Shown: positions 28,230-37,314, counted from the first letter of the stretch. The stretch is 64,000 nucleotides of DNA from Pseudomonas sp. URMO17WK12:I2 (GCF_003253735.1 NZ_QKYW01000003.1:186001-250000); one strand, 5' to 3'. The notes: generated by a model from the sequence alone, not told the origin. Translations and numbers: made by a program.

Positions 28230-28490
28230 ATGCAATGCCGTCCTGGTTGTGGCGCCTGCTGTATCTCCCCGTCGATCAGTTCCTTTATCCCCGGTATGCC
28301 CAATGGCAAGGCCGCCGGTGAGCGCTGCGTGAATCTGGCCGAGGATAATCGCTGTTCGATCTTCGGGCGCGAGGATCGACCCGCCGTATGTGCCGCATTT
28401 TCAGCTGATTCCGCTGTCTGCGGTAATAGCCGTGAAGAAGCCATCCGCCTGCTGGCGTGGCTGGAAGGTGCCACCGCAAAGGCTGTCTGA
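28230..28490 (+). CDS. YkgJ-family cysteine cluster protein
   Basis: 86 residues with the cysteine pattern CRPGCGACC near the N-terminus, CVNL, CSIFGREDRPAVCAAF and a later Cys: the zinc- or iron-binding UPF0153/YkgJ cluster. Function unknown; small cytoplasmic protein. It lies 32 bases before the START-domain gene, so the two may be co-transcribed. An ATG eight codons upstream (28206) is an alternative start; the cluster begins right after 28230. Confidence 0.85.
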   Translation: MQCRPGCGACCISPSISSFIPGMPNGKAAGERCVNLAEDNRCSIFGREDRPAVCAAFSADSAVCGNSREEAIRLLAWLEGATAKAV

Positions 28491-28521
28491 CGCTCTACAG
28501 GCCAACCCCCGGAGAATAAAA

Positions 28522-29121
28522 ATGTCGTTCACCCGTTTGTTGCTAGCAAGTACGGCGCTATGTCTCGCCTCTGCCGCCCATGCCGAGGACTGGCGCCTGG
28601 CCAAGGACGAGGAGGGCATCAAGGTGTACCTCAGTGAAGTGGCAGGCTCCCCTTACAAGGCCTACCGTGGCGTGACCCTGATCAAGACCGACATCGCCAG
28701 GCTCAGGGCCCTGCAGGAGGATGTAGTGGCCTCCTGTGCCTGGATCCACGAGTGCCAGGAGCAGCGGCTGCTCAAGCATGAAGGCGACAAGAGCTGGACC
28801 TACACCCGTTTCAACACGCCATGGCCGGTGACGCCGCGCGATTCGGTCATCGAGGTCACCACCGAGCAGGGTGCAGATGGCAGCGTTACCCGCACCCTGC
28901 ACGGCGTACCTGAATACCGGCCCGAGGAAAAAGGCTATGTGCGCGTTGCCAGTGTCGAAGGGCGCTGGACGATGACGCCAAAAGCGGATGGCATGGTCGA
29001 GGTCGTGTACGAGGCGCATACCGATCCAGGTGGCAGCGTTCCGTCGTGGTTGTCCAACAAGTTCGTGGTCGAAGCGCCTTTCAATACGCTCAAGGGCATG
29101 CGCGAAAAGGCCCAGCAGTAA
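28522..29121 (+). CDS. START-domain lipid-binding-like protein, exported
   Basis: 199 residues with a signal peptide (MSFTRLLLASTALCLASAAHA) and a START/Bet v1-like domain (DWRLAKDEEGIKVYLSEV, HTDPGGSVPSWLSNKFVVEA). Family members bind hydrophobic ligands in a deep pocket; this one should act in the periplasm. Conserved in Pseudomonas next to YkgJ-type genes, role unknown. GGAG precedes the ATG, and a terminator follows. Confidence 0.83.
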   Translation: MSFTRLLLASTALCLASAAHAEDWRLAKDEEGIKVYLSEVAGSPYKAYRGVTLIKTDIARLRALQEDVVASCAWIHECQEQRLLKHEGDKSWTYTRFNTPWPVTPRDSVIEVTTEQGADGSVTRTLHGVPEYRPEEKGYVRVASVEGRWTMTPKADGMVEVVYEAHTDPGGSVPSWLSNKFVVEAPFNTLKGMREKAQQ

Positions 29122-29134
29122 TTTTTCCAGGCCA

Positions 29135-29166
29135 TAAAAAAACCCGCCACTAAGGCGGGTTTTTGG
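29135..29166. terminator. Bidirectional terminator between START gene and BI-1 gene
   Basis: Stem ACCCGCC / GGCGGGT with an A-run on the left and T-run on the right, between two convergent genes. Confidence 0.9.
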
Positions 29167-29179
29167 TTTTCGCTAACGA

Positions 29180-29848
29180 TCAGTCGTCGCCGCCCATGAT
29201 GCCGAAGATCTGCAGCAGGCTGACGAACAGGTTGTAGATCGACACGTACAGGCTGATGGTCGCCATGATGTAGTTACGCTCACCACCATGGATGATCGCG
29301 CTGGTCTGGAACAGGATACAGGCCGACGAGAACAGCACGAAGCCAGCGCTGATCGCCAGTTGCAGGCCGCTGATCTGGAAGAAGAAGCTGGCCAGTACTG
29401 CACCCAGCAGGACGAAGAAGCCGGCGGTGATGAAACCGCTCAGGAAGCTCATGTCCTTGCGGGTGGTCAGCACGTAAGCCGACAGGCCGCAGAACACCAG
29501 GGCCGTCATCATGAACGCCGAACTGACAACCTCGGCACCGTTGGCCATGCCCAGGTAACGGTTGAGAATCGGGCCCAGGGTGTAACCCATGAAACCGGTG
29601 AGAGCGAAGGTCGACAGAATACCCCAGCCCGAGTCACGCAGCTTGGCGGTCAGGAAGAACAGGCCGTAGAAGCCGATCAGCACGACAAAGATGTTCGGGT
29701 AGGGAACATTGGCGCGCTGCGCCATGAATGCCACGATACCGCTGAATGCCAGGGTGAGAGCCAGCAAACCGTATGTGTTGCGCAGAACGCTGCTGACTGC
29801 GGTTTGTTCAACCCGTGTAGGGCTATGTGCGTAATCTTGTTCGCGCAT
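29180..29848 (-). CDS. Bax inhibitor-1/YccA family membrane protein
   Basis: 222 residues with seven predicted membrane segments. Pseudomonas YccA-type N-terminus [21 protein letters not shown] (shown in part) and the family C-terminus ([19 protein letters not shown]). E. coli YccA interacts with FtsH protease; the wider family are pH-sensitive calcium leak channels. AGGAGT six bases before 29848 supports this start over one 17 codons upstream. Confidence 0.9.
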   Translation of the reverse strand: MREQDYAHSPTRVEQTAVSSVLRNTYGLLALTLAFSGIVAFMAQRANVPYPNIFVVLIGFYGLFFLTAKLRDSGWGILSTFALTGFMGYTLGPILNRYLGMANGAEVVSSAFMMTALVFCGLSAYVLTTRKDMSFLSGFITAGFFVLLGAVLASFFFQISGLQLAISAGFVLFSSACILFQTSAIIHGGERNYIMATISLYVSIYNLFVSLLQIFGIMGGDD

Positions 29849-29935
29849 GGCGACACTCCTAGTAAATGCTGTTGGTCCGTGACCAAGGTCGAGAAGCATC
29901 TTAACAGAGCCTTGGGTACTGCCAAGTCAGAGTGT

Positions 29936-29963
29936 TTGACAGTGTGTTGCGTTCCGGTAAGAT
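29936..29963 (+). promoter_or_regulatory. Sigma-70 promoter of tRNA-Ser
   Basis: TTGACA, 16-base spacer, TAAGAT, then a GC-rich discriminator (GCCGCCCGC) typical of stringently controlled stable RNA genes. It lies 66 bases before tRNA-Ser. Confidence 0.75.
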
Positions 29964-30028
29964 GCCGCCCGCAGCCAACGAGGTTGCAAAGGAATGTTTC
30001 GGCGGGCCGAGGCATTTCGTGTCGACCT

Positions 30029-30119
30029 GGAGGGTTGGCAGAGCGGTTGAATGCAACGGTCTTGAAAACCGTCGAACGTTAATAGCGTTCCCAGGGTTCG
30101 AATCCCTGGCCCTCCACCA
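30029..30119 (+). tRNA. tRNA-Ser (anticodon TGA)
   Basis: 91 bases including encoded CCA. The acceptor GGAGGGT pairs with GCCCTCC (one G-T), the anticodon loop CTTGAAA gives TGA, a long variable arm (GAACGTTAATAGCGTTC) marks it as class II, and the T loop is GTTCGAATC. Confidence 0.97.
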
Positions 30120-30127
30120 TTTCTGAA

Positions 30128-30155
30128 AAAGCCTGGCATTCGCCGGGTTTTTTTC
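30128..30155 (+). terminator. Terminator after tRNA-Ser
   Basis: Stem CCTGGC / GCCGGG (one T-G pair) with loop ATTC, followed by seven T. Confidence 0.8.
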
Positions 30156-30216
30156 GCCTGAGGATTTTCCCTAACGGCGCGAATCGCACGGGGCGTGGGC
30201 TGTGCCTTGCCGGGAG

Positions 30217-30453
30217 CTAAAGGGGTACGGGAGGCTTGTCCGATTCGATTTCGATGCTCAGCTGGCAAGTCATGTATCTGCCGAAGCCACGCACCATGGC
30301 TAGCTCAAGGCCGGTGCCCTTGCCATCTACCTGGCTGGTGAGGAACGTATCGACAACGCTGATCATCACTTCAGCAGATTCTGGACATTTCAAGGCGACG
30401 CCAAATCCCTGTGCACCAGGCTTGTCGCTAGCGAGCCTGATGGCCTGGCGGCC
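30217..30453 (-). pseudogene. Remnant of a histidine-kinase ATP-binding domain
   Basis: Minus-strand translation of this stretch gives a ~78-residue piece with VVDTFLTSQVDGKGTGLELA followed by MVRGFGRY. This resembles the F and G2 boxes of sensor kinases (FFTTKPVGKGTGLGLSMV). The piece has no start codon, no H box and no N box and is bounded by TGA at 30454 and TAG at 30217. I read it as the 3' relic of a decayed kinase gene. Confidence 0.5.
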
Positions 30454-30555
30454 TCAGCCCTGACTGAATTCGCCGAGGATTTGCAAAAGCGAATAAATGC
30501 CTGCGCCCAGAAGCGAGGTGAGTGATAGGGCGACGCCGAGTGCTATCCAGATCAT
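30454..30555 (-). CDS. Possible 33-residue single-span membrane peptide
   Basis: ATG to TGA reading MIWIALGVALSLTSLLGAG then IYSLLQILGEFSQG: one hydrophobic helix and a short polar tail, the build of a small bacterial membrane protein. The stop is in frame with the kinase remnant that follows. Only a weak AGAAG ribosome site is present, so expression is uncertain. It is too short for standard gene callers. Confidence 0.4.
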   Translation of the reverse strand: MIWIALGVALSLTSLLGAGIYSLLQILGEFSQG

Positions 30556-30925
30556 GGTCAGGTTCTTCTACTCGATATTCTTGGGCTGCCCGCCTGCTCG
30601 TTATGCAGGGCCGGTGGGCATGATCGAAATAGAATCGGCGCTGTGTCGATTTGTTCAGGGTATTTGTGCGACCGATCGGTCATGTTTGCGCGTTGTCGGA
30701 TAACGCGACTTCGCGGATCAGGCATGGGGTTCGAGCGGGTGCTCAAGGGGGCGCTGCTGATCTTCGTGAATGCCGGCAATGGGCGGGTGCGATGGGGCCA
30801 CGCCGTAGAGGTGTTGGCTTTTGCAGGCGGTGAGCGGCTGAGCTGTTCGGCGCGGCTCTGAGGTAGCGAGACCGCGCTGCAAAGGGGCGCTGGCAATGGC
30901 TCGATGCTAGGCGCTCCAGGCTCGA
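30556..30925. other. Intergenic stretch without recognisable gene
   Basis: 370 bases with no frame I can support. A plus-strand frame (30643-30861) and part of a long minus-strand frame cross it, but neither resembles a known protein or has a convincing ribosome site. Confidence 0.5.
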
Positions 30926-31132
30926 TCAATAGCCCAGTGTGCCCTTGAGGTCGGCATACACGGCCGTCATCAGGATCTTGTTCTGCATTTGCGCCGCACT
31001 CAGACGGCGAGTAGCCACCAGGTTGCATTGCATATCGAGGCAATCGACCTGCAGACCTTCTGCCGAGGTCTCGGTGATGATGTGGTAACGCCCGGCGGTG
31101 ACGGTTTTGAGCTGCTTGATGAGCATGTCCAT
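30926..31132 (-). CDS. Small conserved hypothetical protein, paralog 1
   Basis: 68 residues, reading LIKQLKTVTAGRYHIITE, then CLDMQCNLVATRRLSAAQM and LMTAVYADLKGTLGY. It is clearly paralogous to the protein at 35756-35965: both share QLK..TAGRY, CLD..YNLV/CNLV, RRLS.AQM and LMTAVY.DL. No known domain recognised; predicted cytoplasmic alpha/beta mini-protein. GAGGG seven bases before the ATG supports this start. It is divergent from gacA, with 339 bases between them. Confidence 0.72.
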   Translation of the reverse strand: MDMLIKQLKTVTAGRYHIITETSAEGLQVDCLDMQCNLVATRRLSAAQMQNKILMTAVYADLKGTLGY

Positions 31133-31471
31133 TGAAAATCCCTCGGTATGGTTCGCGGTCTGTAAATTCAGAGCCATGCCTCGGGCGGGGCGTTCCGAAT
31201 ATATTACTTGCAAGGTCGCGTTTGACGGCGCGGTGCCTTTTCGCCTGGGTTGTCGTGGAAATGCCATCCATGACCCGTCCGTGTCGCAATCGCGCGGGCA
31301 CACCAATGGCGGGTTTGCAAGAATGCGCGCATGGCCCGCCGCTCATCCTTTCCTGCATGTTTGGCGCTTGTTAATTGACGCGTATCGCTAACTCATCCGT
31401 CAGGTTTTTTGTTATGGTGCGGTTCTCTCAGTTGTCGCCGTGCGGCGCTCGCGCAGGTACGAGGTGTTCGT

Positions 31472-32116
31472 TTGATTAAGGTATTGGTTGTTGATGATCA
31501 CGACCTCGTTCGCACGGGTATCTCGCGCATGCTGGCCGACATCGACGGCTTGCAGGTCATTGGTCAGGCTAGTTCGGGCGAAGAGGCGCTGAAGAAGGTT
31601 CGCGAGCTCAAGCCGGATGTGGTGCTGATGGACGTGAAAATGCCCGGTATCGGTGGTCTTGAGGCCACTCGCAAACTGATGCGCAGCCACCCCGATCTCA
31701 AAGTCGTTGCCGTTACCGTGTGTGAGGAAGATCCGTTTCCCACGCGCCTGCTGCAAGCTGGCGCCGCTGGCTATCTGACCAAGGGTGCTGGCCTCGAAGA
31801 GATGGTGCAGGCCATTCGCATGGTCTTTGCCGGTCAGCGCTTCATCAGTCCGCAGATCGCCCAACAGCTGGCCTTGAAGTCCTTTCAGCCGCAGAGCAGC
31901 AATTCGCCATTCGACCTGCTTTCCGAGCGCGAAATCCAGATCGCCCTGATGATCGCCGGCTGCCAGAAGGTACAAAGTATCTCCGACAAGCTGTGCCTGT
32001 CGCCCAAGACGGTGAATACCTACCGCTACCGGATATTCGAGAAGCTTTCGATCACCAGCGATGTGGAGTTGGCGCTGCTCGCCGTCCGTCACGGCATGGT
32101 CGATGCCACCAGCTGA
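31472..32116 (+). CDS. gacA: Response regulator GacA
   Basis: 214 residues, nearly identical in pattern to Pseudomonas GacA/UvrY: receiver domain with Asp54 in [14 protein letters not shown] and a LuxR-type helix-turn-helix ([37 protein letters not shown]). Phosphorylated by GacS, it activates the small RNAs of the Rsm system and so controls secondary metabolism, biofilm and virulence. The start is TTG, preceded by GAGGTG; homology begins exactly there ([15 protein letters not shown]). uvrC follows immediately, the classic gacA-uvrC arrangement. Confidence 0.96.
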   Translation: MIKVLVVDDHDLVRTGISRMLADIDGLQVIGQASSGEEALKKVRELKPDVVLMDVKMPGIGGLEATRKLMRSHPDLKVVAVTVCEEDPFPTRLLQAGAAGYLTKGAGLEEMVQAIRMVFAGQRFISPQIAQQLALKSFQPQSSNSPFDLLSEREIQIALMIAGCQKVQSISDKLCLSPKTVNTYRYRIFEKLSITSDVELALLAVRHGMVDATS

Positions 32117-32117
32117 A

Positions 32118-33941
32118 GTGACTCCAGTGTTCGATTCCAGTGCATTTCTCGCCACCTGCAGTGGGCGCCCGGGCGTCTATCGCATGTTCGACGCAAGCGG
32201 CAACCTGCTGTATGTCGGCAAGGCGAAAAACCTCAAGAAGCGTCTTGCCAGCTACTTTCGCAAGACCGGCCTGGCCACCAAGACCATGGCGTTGGTCAGC
32301 AAGATCGCCCAGGTGGAAACCACCATCACCGGCAACGAAACCGAAGCCTTGCTGCTCGAGCAGACGCTGATCAAGGAATGGCGCCCGCCCTACAACATCC
32401 TGCTGCGCGACGATAAGTCCTACCCCTATGTGTTCCTGTCCGATGGCGATTACCCGCGCCTGGATATCCATCGCGGCGCGAAGAACCGCAAGGGGCGCTA
32501 TTTCGGGCCCTATCCCAGTGCGGGCGCGATTCGCGAGAGCCTGGCGCTGTTGCAGAAGACCTTTCTGGTGCGCCAATGCGAGGACAGTTACTACCGCAAC
32601 CGCACACGGCCTTGCCTGCAGTACCAGATCAAGCGCTGCAAGGGCCCTTGCGTGGGCCTGGTCGAGCCTGAGGAGTATGCCGAGGATGTGCGGCACTCGG
32701 TGATGTTCCTCGAAGGGCGCAGCAATGCATTGAACGCCGAGCTTTCCGCGAACATGCAGCAGGCGTCGGCCGCGCTGGATTTCGAAAAGGCAGCCGAACT
32801 GCGCGACCAGATGGCGCTGCTGCGCCGTGTGCAGGACCAGCAGAGCATGGAAGGCGGCACCGGCGATGTCGATATCATCGCCGCGCTGGTCAATCCGGGC
32901 GGCGCCTGCGTGCACCTGATCAGCGTGCGCGGCGGCCGAGTGCTGGGCAGCAAGAATTTCTTTCCGCAGGTGGCGATCGAAGAGGAGGCGCAGGACGTTC
33001 TGGTCGCGTTTCTCGGTCAGTACTACCTGGGCAGTCACGAGCGTGATCTGCCCAGCGAGTTGATCGTCAATACCCCGCATGAAGACTTTCCGCTGCTGAT
33101 CGAAGCGATTCAGGAATTGCGCGGTCGCGAGTTGGCCATCAGCTACCGGGTGCGCGGCACGCGTGCGCGCTGGCAGGCCTTGGCGGTTACCAATGCCGAA
33201 CAGGCGCTGGGCGCCCGGCTGGCCAATCGTGAGCACATGGCCGGGCGTTTCGATGCGTTGGCCGAAGCACTGGGCATGGACGAGGTGCCTCAGCGCCTGG
33301 AGTGCTTCGATATCAGCCACTCCAGTGGCGAGGCGACGGTCGCGTCCTGCGTGGTCTTTGGCCCCGAGGGGCCGCTGAAGTCGGACTACCGGCGTTACAA
33401 CATCGAAGGCGTGACCGGAGGTGATGACTACGCGGCCATGCATCAGGCGTTGACCCGGCGTTTCAGCAAGGTCAGGCAGAACGAAGGCAAGTTGCCGGAC
33501 ATCCTGCTGGTCGACGGCGGCAAGGGCCAGTTGGCCATGGCGCGCGAGGTGCTGACCGAGCTCGAGGTGCCGCCATTGACTCTGCTCGGCGTGGCCAAGG
33601 GCACCACCCGCAAACCTGGGCTGGAAACCTTGTACCTGAACGACGCCGCCCATGAATTCACCTTGCCGGGCAATTCGCCCGCCTTGCACCTGATCCAGCA
33701 GATTCGTGACGAATCGCACCGCTTTGCCATTACCGGCCACCGGGCGCGCCGCGGCAAGGCGCGGCGAACGTCGAGCCTGGAGGAGGTACCGGGGGTAGGG
33801 CCGAAACGGCGCCGTGAACTGCTCAATCATTTTGGCGGCCTGCAGGAATTGTCCCGCGCCAGCACCGAAGAAATCGCCAAAGCGCCCGGTATCAGTAAAA
33901 AGCTCGCTGGTTTGATTTATGCCGCACTGCACAGCGAGTAG
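32118..33941 (+). CDS. uvrC: Excinuclease ABC subunit C
   Basis: 607 residues: GIY-YIG nuclease domain ([20 protein letters not shown]), UVR motif ([19 protein letters not shown]), RNase H-like nuclease domain ([20 protein letters not shown] in part, [12 protein letters not shown]) and tandem helix-hairpin-helix ([17 protein letters not shown]). It makes both incisions in nucleotide excision repair. GTG at 32118, one base after the gacA stop, matches the family N-terminus (..[18 protein letters not shown]); an ATG at 32103 inside gacA is an alternative. Confidence 0.95.
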   Translation: MTPVFDSSAFLATCSGRPGVYRMFDASGNLLYVGKAKNLKKRLASYFRKTGLATKTMALVSKIAQVETTITGNETEALLLEQTLIKEWRPPYNILLRDDKSYPYVFLSDGDYPRLDIHRGAKNRKGRYFGPYPSAGAIRESLALLQKTFLVRQCEDSYYRNRTRPCLQYQIKRCKGPCVGLVEPEEYAEDVRHSVMFLEGRSNALNAELSANMQQASAALDFEKAAELRDQMALLRRVQDQQSMEGGTGDVDIIAALVNPGGACVHLISVRGGRVLGSKNFFPQVAIEEEAQDVLVAFLGQYYLGSHERDLPSELIVNTPHEDFPLLIEAIQELRGRELAISYRVRGTRARWQALAVTNAEQALGARLANREHMAGRFDALAEALGMDEVPQRLECFDISHSSGEATVASCVVFGPEGPLKSDYRRYNIEGVTGGDDYAAMHQALTRRFSKVRQNEGKLPDILLVDGGKGQLAMAREVLTELEVPPLTLLGVAKGTTRKPGLETLYLNDAAHEFTLPGNSPALHLIQQIRDESHRFAITGHRARRGKARRTSSLEEVPGVGPKRRRELLNHFGGLQELSRASTEEIAKAPGISKKLAGLIYAALHSE

Positions 33942-33974
33942 AATGCCGCCTCACCTAACCGTCCAGTTGAGCCG

Positions 33975-34535
33975 ATGAATATCCCCAACCTCCTCACGGT
34001 GCTCCGCGTTCTGCTGATCCCGATCTTCATCCTGTTGTTTTACATGCCATTTTCCTGGAGCTACTGGGCTGCCAGCGCGGTATTCGCTTTCGCTGCCGTT
34101 ACCGACTGGCTGGATGGCTACCTGGCCCGGCGTTGGGAACAGAGCACGCCGTTTGGTGCGTTCCTTGACCCGGTAGCCGACAAACTGATGGTTGCCACGG
34201 CGCTGGTTCTGCTGGTGGCCGAGCACGCCAACCTGTGGCTGACGCTGCCGGCGACCATCATCATTGGTCGCGAAATTGTCGTGTCGGCCCTGCGTGAGTG
34301 GATGGCCGAGCTTGGCGCCCGGGCGCACGTGGCGGTATCCAACCTGGGCAAGTGGAAGACCGCGGCGCAGATGGTGGCGCTGGTGATTCTGCTCGGTAAC
34401 CCACCGCTGTTCGGTTTCTGGGTGCTGATGGGCTATGCGCTGTTGCTCGTCGCTGCAGCGCTTACGCTGTGGTCCATGGCGCAATATCTGCTCGCCGCAT
34501 GGCCGCATCTGAGCGTCACCGCCGAAAAGAAATAA
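33975..34535 (+). CDS. pgsA: CDP-diacylglycerol-glycerol-3-phosphate 3-phosphatidyltransferase
   Basis: 186 residues with about four to five membrane segments and the CDP-alcohol phosphotransferase signature D-G-A-R-G-D-D in [20 protein letters not shown] followed by LDPVADK (residues 44-70). It makes phosphatidylglycerophosphate for phosphatidylglycerol and cardiolipin in the inner membrane. It follows uvrC by 33 bases in the conserved gacA-uvrC-pgsA-tRNA order. Confidence 0.95.
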   Translation: MNIPNLLTVLRVLLIPIFILLFYMPFSWSYWAASAVFAFAAVTDWLDGYLARRWEQSTPFGAFLDPVADKLMVATALVLLVAEHANLWLTLPATIIIGREIVVSALREWMAELGARAHVAVSNLGKWKTAAQMVALVILLGNPPLFGFWVLMGYALLLVAAALTLWSMAQYLLAAWPHLSVTAEKK

Positions 34536-34553
34536 CTTTTTTGAATCAAAGGC

Positions 34554-34581
34554 TTGACTGGGCGTTATGAAGATATAGAAT
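34554..34581 (+). promoter_or_regulatory. Sigma-70 promoter of tRNA-Gly/tRNA-Cys
   Basis: TTGACT, 16-base spacer, TAGAAT, then GC-rich GGCGCCCG discriminator; ends 20 bases before tRNA-Gly. Confidence 0.8.
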
Positions 34582-34601
34582 GGCGCCCGTCGATAAGACA
34601 A

Positions 34602-34677
<76 letters not shown>

Positions 34678-34682
34678 GTTTC

Positions 34683-34707
34683 AACGGGCCGTCATGTACG
34701 GCCCGTT
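34683..34707 (+). terminator. Hairpin between tRNA-Gly and tRNA-Cys
   Basis: Perfect 10-bp stem AACGGGCCGT / ACGGCCCGTT with loop CATGT and only a short T-run after it. It may be a partial terminator or a processing hairpin. Confidence 0.5.
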
Positions 34708-34715
34708 CAGTTTAA

Positions 34716-34789
34716 GGCTGAGTAGCAGAGTGGTTATGCACCGGATTGCAAATCCGTGAACGCCGGTTCGATTCCGACCTCAGCCTCCA
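34716..34789 (+). tRNA. tRNA-Cys (anticodon GCA)
   Basis: 74 bases with CCA. Acceptor GGCTGAG / CTCAGCC, anticodon arm CGGATTGCAAATCCG with GCA, T loop TTCGATT. Confidence 0.97.
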
Positions 34790-34795
34790 AACGCA

Positions 34796-34829
34796 AAGCC
34801 CCGTAGCCATTGGCTACGGGGCTTTTTTG
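34796..34829 (+). terminator. Terminator after tRNA-Cys
   Basis: Perfect 13-bp stem AAGCCCCGTAGCC / GGCTACGGGGCTT with loop ATT, followed by TTTT. Confidence 0.93.
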
Positions 34830-35245
34830 TGCTGGCAAGAAAGCGCGTCGCTGCGCTCTTTCGGAGTTGCGTTTCGATACTCGGTGATTTTAGAGGCCGC
34901 TTTCGGACGGTCGCCCTGGCGGCGCTGGCCGGCTGTGCTGCGAAGCCGTCTACTGAGCCAGTGTTTCGTGTCGCGTGGGTCGACGTTCCGATCACAGTGC
35001 CGCTAGGCATCTGCGCTTCAAGCACTGTAGCGAACTCGGTGAGCGAGTTGATGGCGGGCTCACACTTTGACATTACATCGAGCGCGCGATCCCGAATGGC
35101 GTCGAGGCAGGTCGCCATAGAAAATCACCAGTGGTTACCGAATACAGGATGTCATCGGTTGATTCAGCTGACTGCTGGATCCAGGCTATCAATCCGAGGT
35201 GCCGGCGCGCGGCCTGACACCGACGAGCTTTCTGTCTTGAGCCCG
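34830..35245. other. Accessory DNA without a supportable gene
   Basis: 416 bases between the tRNA-Cys terminator and the broken response regulator. A minus-strand frame starts at 35118 (MATCLDAIRDRALDVMSKCE) but runs on into the tRNA-Cys gene and has no ribosome site, so I do not call it. Possibly decayed DNA. Confidence 0.45.
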
Positions 35246-35698
35246 TCAGCGCCAATGCGGCTTTGTCTGAGGCTTGCTGGGTGCCCCGTCGGGCGCGAGC
35301 AGCGTGCTAAGGCTGGCAACGATGTACGCGCTGACGTTCAATTCACGAGCCTTCTGCTGGGCCATTGGATCTCGCGAGTTGTCATTACTACCACCGGTAT
35401 ATCGCGCAAATCCACGCAGCCGCGCATGGCCTCCAGTACCTGGAGTCCGGTGAGGTTGGGGGGCAAGTCGAGGATGACGAGGGCGGGGGTTGTCAGGTTC
35501 TCGGTTGGCGTAACTATTTTGGCAAAAGAGGTTGTCCATTGCCTGTTGCCCATCACGCACTACGGTGAGTTCGCTATCCATCCTGGCGCGCTTGAGCGCG
35601 ATGAGGGCGAGTTCCAGATCAAGCGACTCGTCCTTCACCAGCAAAATCGAACTACTCACAGAGTTGACACCAATTTTCAGTAGGCATGTCAGTGGCAT
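35246..35698 (-). pseudogene. Frameshifted response-regulator receiver
   Basis: The first frame gives SSILLVKDESLDLELALIAL then KRARMDSELTVVRDGQQAMD, a receiver N-terminus of the Rcp1-like type. A second frame (35338-35556) gives PALVILDLPPNLTGLQVLEA and RGCVDLRDIPVVVMTT, the phospho-acceptor and beta4 parts. The first frame returns with KARELNVSAYIVASL. Two compensating frameshifts therefore split one receiver. The acidic pair is also changed (VKDE instead of VEDE). Likely inactive. Confidence 0.72.
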
Positions 35699-35755
35699 AT
35701 GCGGAAAAAAGGGTGTGTAACGCTCACTCTGCGTGCGTCAACCTAACACTGAACG

Positions 35756-35965
35756 TCAGTGGCAACCCAGCTTTTCTCTGAGGTCGCCGTAAACAGCTGT
35801 CATCAGAGCACTGTTCTTCATTTGTGCGTGGGACAAACGGCGGTTGGTGACCAGATTGTATTTCTGATCCAGACAGATGATCTCGAAGCAGTCGTCAGTT
35901 TCTTCAGTGAGGATTCTGTAGCGGCCAGCCGTGGCTGCCTTGAGTTGCTCAATGCGGTTTTCCAT
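35756..35965 (-). CDS. Small conserved hypothetical protein, paralog 2
   Basis: 69 residues, reading MENRIEQLKAATAGRYRILTE in part, then CLDQKYNLVTNRRLSHAQM and LMTAVYGDLREKLGCH. Paralog of the protein at 30926-31132, about half identical by eye. GGAGGG five bases before the ATG is a strong site and decides this start over one four codons upstream. No known family recognised; intact while its neighbour (the receiver) is broken. Confidence 0.72.
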   Translation of the reverse strand: MENRIEQLKAATAGRYRILTEETDDCFEIICLDQKYNLVTNRRLSHAQMKNSALMTAVYGDLREKLGCH

Positions 35966-36353
35966 AACGCCCTCCATCTATTCGTAAGATGTGAGCAGGG
36001 CGAAACGACGGGCGTTCCCGCTATAAAGCAGCCATTCGTCGCCAGGGGAATATGAAGTGAGGGACGACAAGTCGGTGTGCACGGCCGATAGGCTGTGTCG
36101 GCGCCGATTTTCTTGTGCCTATCCATGCGAGAGGCGGCTGCCGATAAGTTTTCTGCTGTGAGGTATTGAGGAGTTCAGCTGCCCAGAGCGGCTGAGAAGA
36201 CAAGGTCAGCGGTTCAAAAGCTGCCTGAAATTCATTGCAAACTGGAGAGGTCTGCCGCGTGGGAGTAGGGCTGTAGCCCGTCGAGGTGGTCAACGCTTTG
36301 GCAGGATAGTTACCTTGAAAATCCTAATTCCTCATGAACGTTAAAAACTTGCC
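35966..36353. other. Intergenic stretch without recognisable gene
   Basis: 388 bases, no supportable frame. It should contain the promoter of paralog 2 near its left side. No repeat or RNA gene seen. Confidence 0.45.
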
Positions 36354-36788
36354 TCAAACCGCTTTCGATCTAGGGTAGCTGGTGAGGTAGCGAGAGAGCT
36401 CATCTCTACCTGGAGCGCGGTGCGGCGCGCCTGGGCCGTCATTGGGAATGTAGAACTTATCGGAGCGAGGGTGCTTTTCCTGGGCCAGGGAAACGGTTTG
36501 CAGTGATACCCAGGGCAGCACGATTGCACCATCCTCGAAGCCGTAGCAGCCGGAAAGCGATGCAAGGTGGATGGTTTTCTGCTTGCCGCCTGGCAGGGTA
36601 AGGGTCGCCTGGCGCTCATTGAATAGACGGCGGGCGAATACTGGGCCGAGGAGCTTCTCGATATACTCGTTCAGGCTGCTGATAATCCCGGGCACCAGCA
36701 TGATCTCGTCATGTTTTTTCATGGCCAGATCGAGAACGCGGGAAAACTCTTGCAGGCCAGCGCCGTATTTCAGGGTGTGGTGCATCAT
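36354..36788 (-). CDS. Hypothetical protein
   Basis: 144 residues, not recognised. It starts MMHHTLKYGAGLQEFSRVLD, has a helical N-terminal half (VPGIISSLNEYIEKLLGPVF) and a probable beta segment (ERQATLTLPGGKQKTIHLAS), with no signal peptide or membrane helix. TAAGGA lies about ten bases before the ATG. It is monocistronic within accessory DNA between tRNA-Cys and tRNA-Leu. Confidence 0.5.
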   Translation of the reverse strand: MMHHTLKYGAGLQEFSRVLDLAMKKHDEIMLVPGIISSLNEYIEKLLGPVFARRLFNERQATLTLPGGKQKTIHLASLSGCYGFEDGAIVLPWVSLQTVSLAQEKHPRSDKFYIPNDGPGAPHRAPGRDELSRYLTSYPRSKAV

Positions 36789-36967
36789 TGTGGTGTGTCC
36801 TTACAGTGTGTGGCTCCTGGGTGCTAGGGTAATCCTCCTTAAACCATCTTGGAAGCCGCGACCTATTTGGCTGTGTGGCAATCCGACGATCAGGCTCCGC
36901 TGCCTGGGTCCGGGAATTCGCTCTACCGCATGCCAGCGTGGCGCTAGGCCGAACTCAATAGCCAGAA

Positions 36968-36997
36968 ATAAAAAGCCCCGAGCGTTCGGGGCTTTGG
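36968..36997 (-). terminator. Terminator of the Arc-family gene
   Basis: Stem AAAGCCCCGA / TCGGGGCTTT with a 4-base loop, then a T-run on the minus strand, 27 bases past the stop. Confidence 0.88.
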
Positions 36998-37023
36998 TTT
37001 GGCCTGCTGTGCACGATATGCAG

Positions 37024-37314
37024 CTAGCGTGTGCCGGTCTTGAGGCCATCCAGGTAGTCGATATTGGCTTCCTGGGCTTTCTTGCCCGGCTTGGCTGCAG
37101 TCTGCAGTTCACTTTTCAACTTCGCTTCCAATGCATCGATCAGCAGCGTCTGCCTGGCCTGGCCTTCCAGGTGGGCTTCGATGGCACGGATGATCTCGGT
37201 GTTCATGCTCGTGTAGTTGTCATTGGCCAGATCTTCGATGCGCTTGCGCATTCCGTCAGGCAGACGGACGACGAACTTGTCCGCGGTGCGGGCGTTGAAA
37301 ATGGGTTTGCTCAC
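37024..37314 (-). CDS. Arc-type ribbon-helix-helix regulator, AmrZ-like
   Basis: 96 residues. The ribbon-helix-helix core ARTADKFVVRLPDGMRKRI then SMNTEIIRAIEAHL closely follows AmrZ (SRTADKFVVRLPEGMR, SMNSEII), a Pseudomonas regulator of alginate, motility and cyclic di-GMP genes. The C-terminal tail differs from AmrZ, so this is a paralog. The start is GTG: GGAGGAA sits six bases before it, whereas the ATG 15 bases upstream lies inside that ribosome site. Own terminator downstream. Targets unknown. Confidence 0.85.
   Translation of the reverse strand: MSKPIFNARTADKFVVRLPDGMRKRIEDLANDNYTSMNTEIIRAIEAHLEGQARQTLLIDALEAKLKSELQTAAKPGKKAQEANIDYLDGLKTGTR

Noticed and set aside
30643..30861. 72-codon plus-strand frame upstream of paralog 1
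   Set aside because: No convincing ribosome site and no recognisable protein features.
30558..31358. 266-codon minus-strand frame covering the small paralog 1
   Set aside because: The 68-residue frame has a ribosome site and a paralog in the window; the long frame has neither.
32052..33932. 626-codon open frame antisense to uvrC
   Set aside because: Shadow of UvrC codon usage, no ribosome site, no recognisable domain.
34780..35118. 112-codon minus-strand frame starting MATCLDAIRDRALD
   Set aside because: Runs through a terminator into tRNA-Cys, has no ribosome site and no family.
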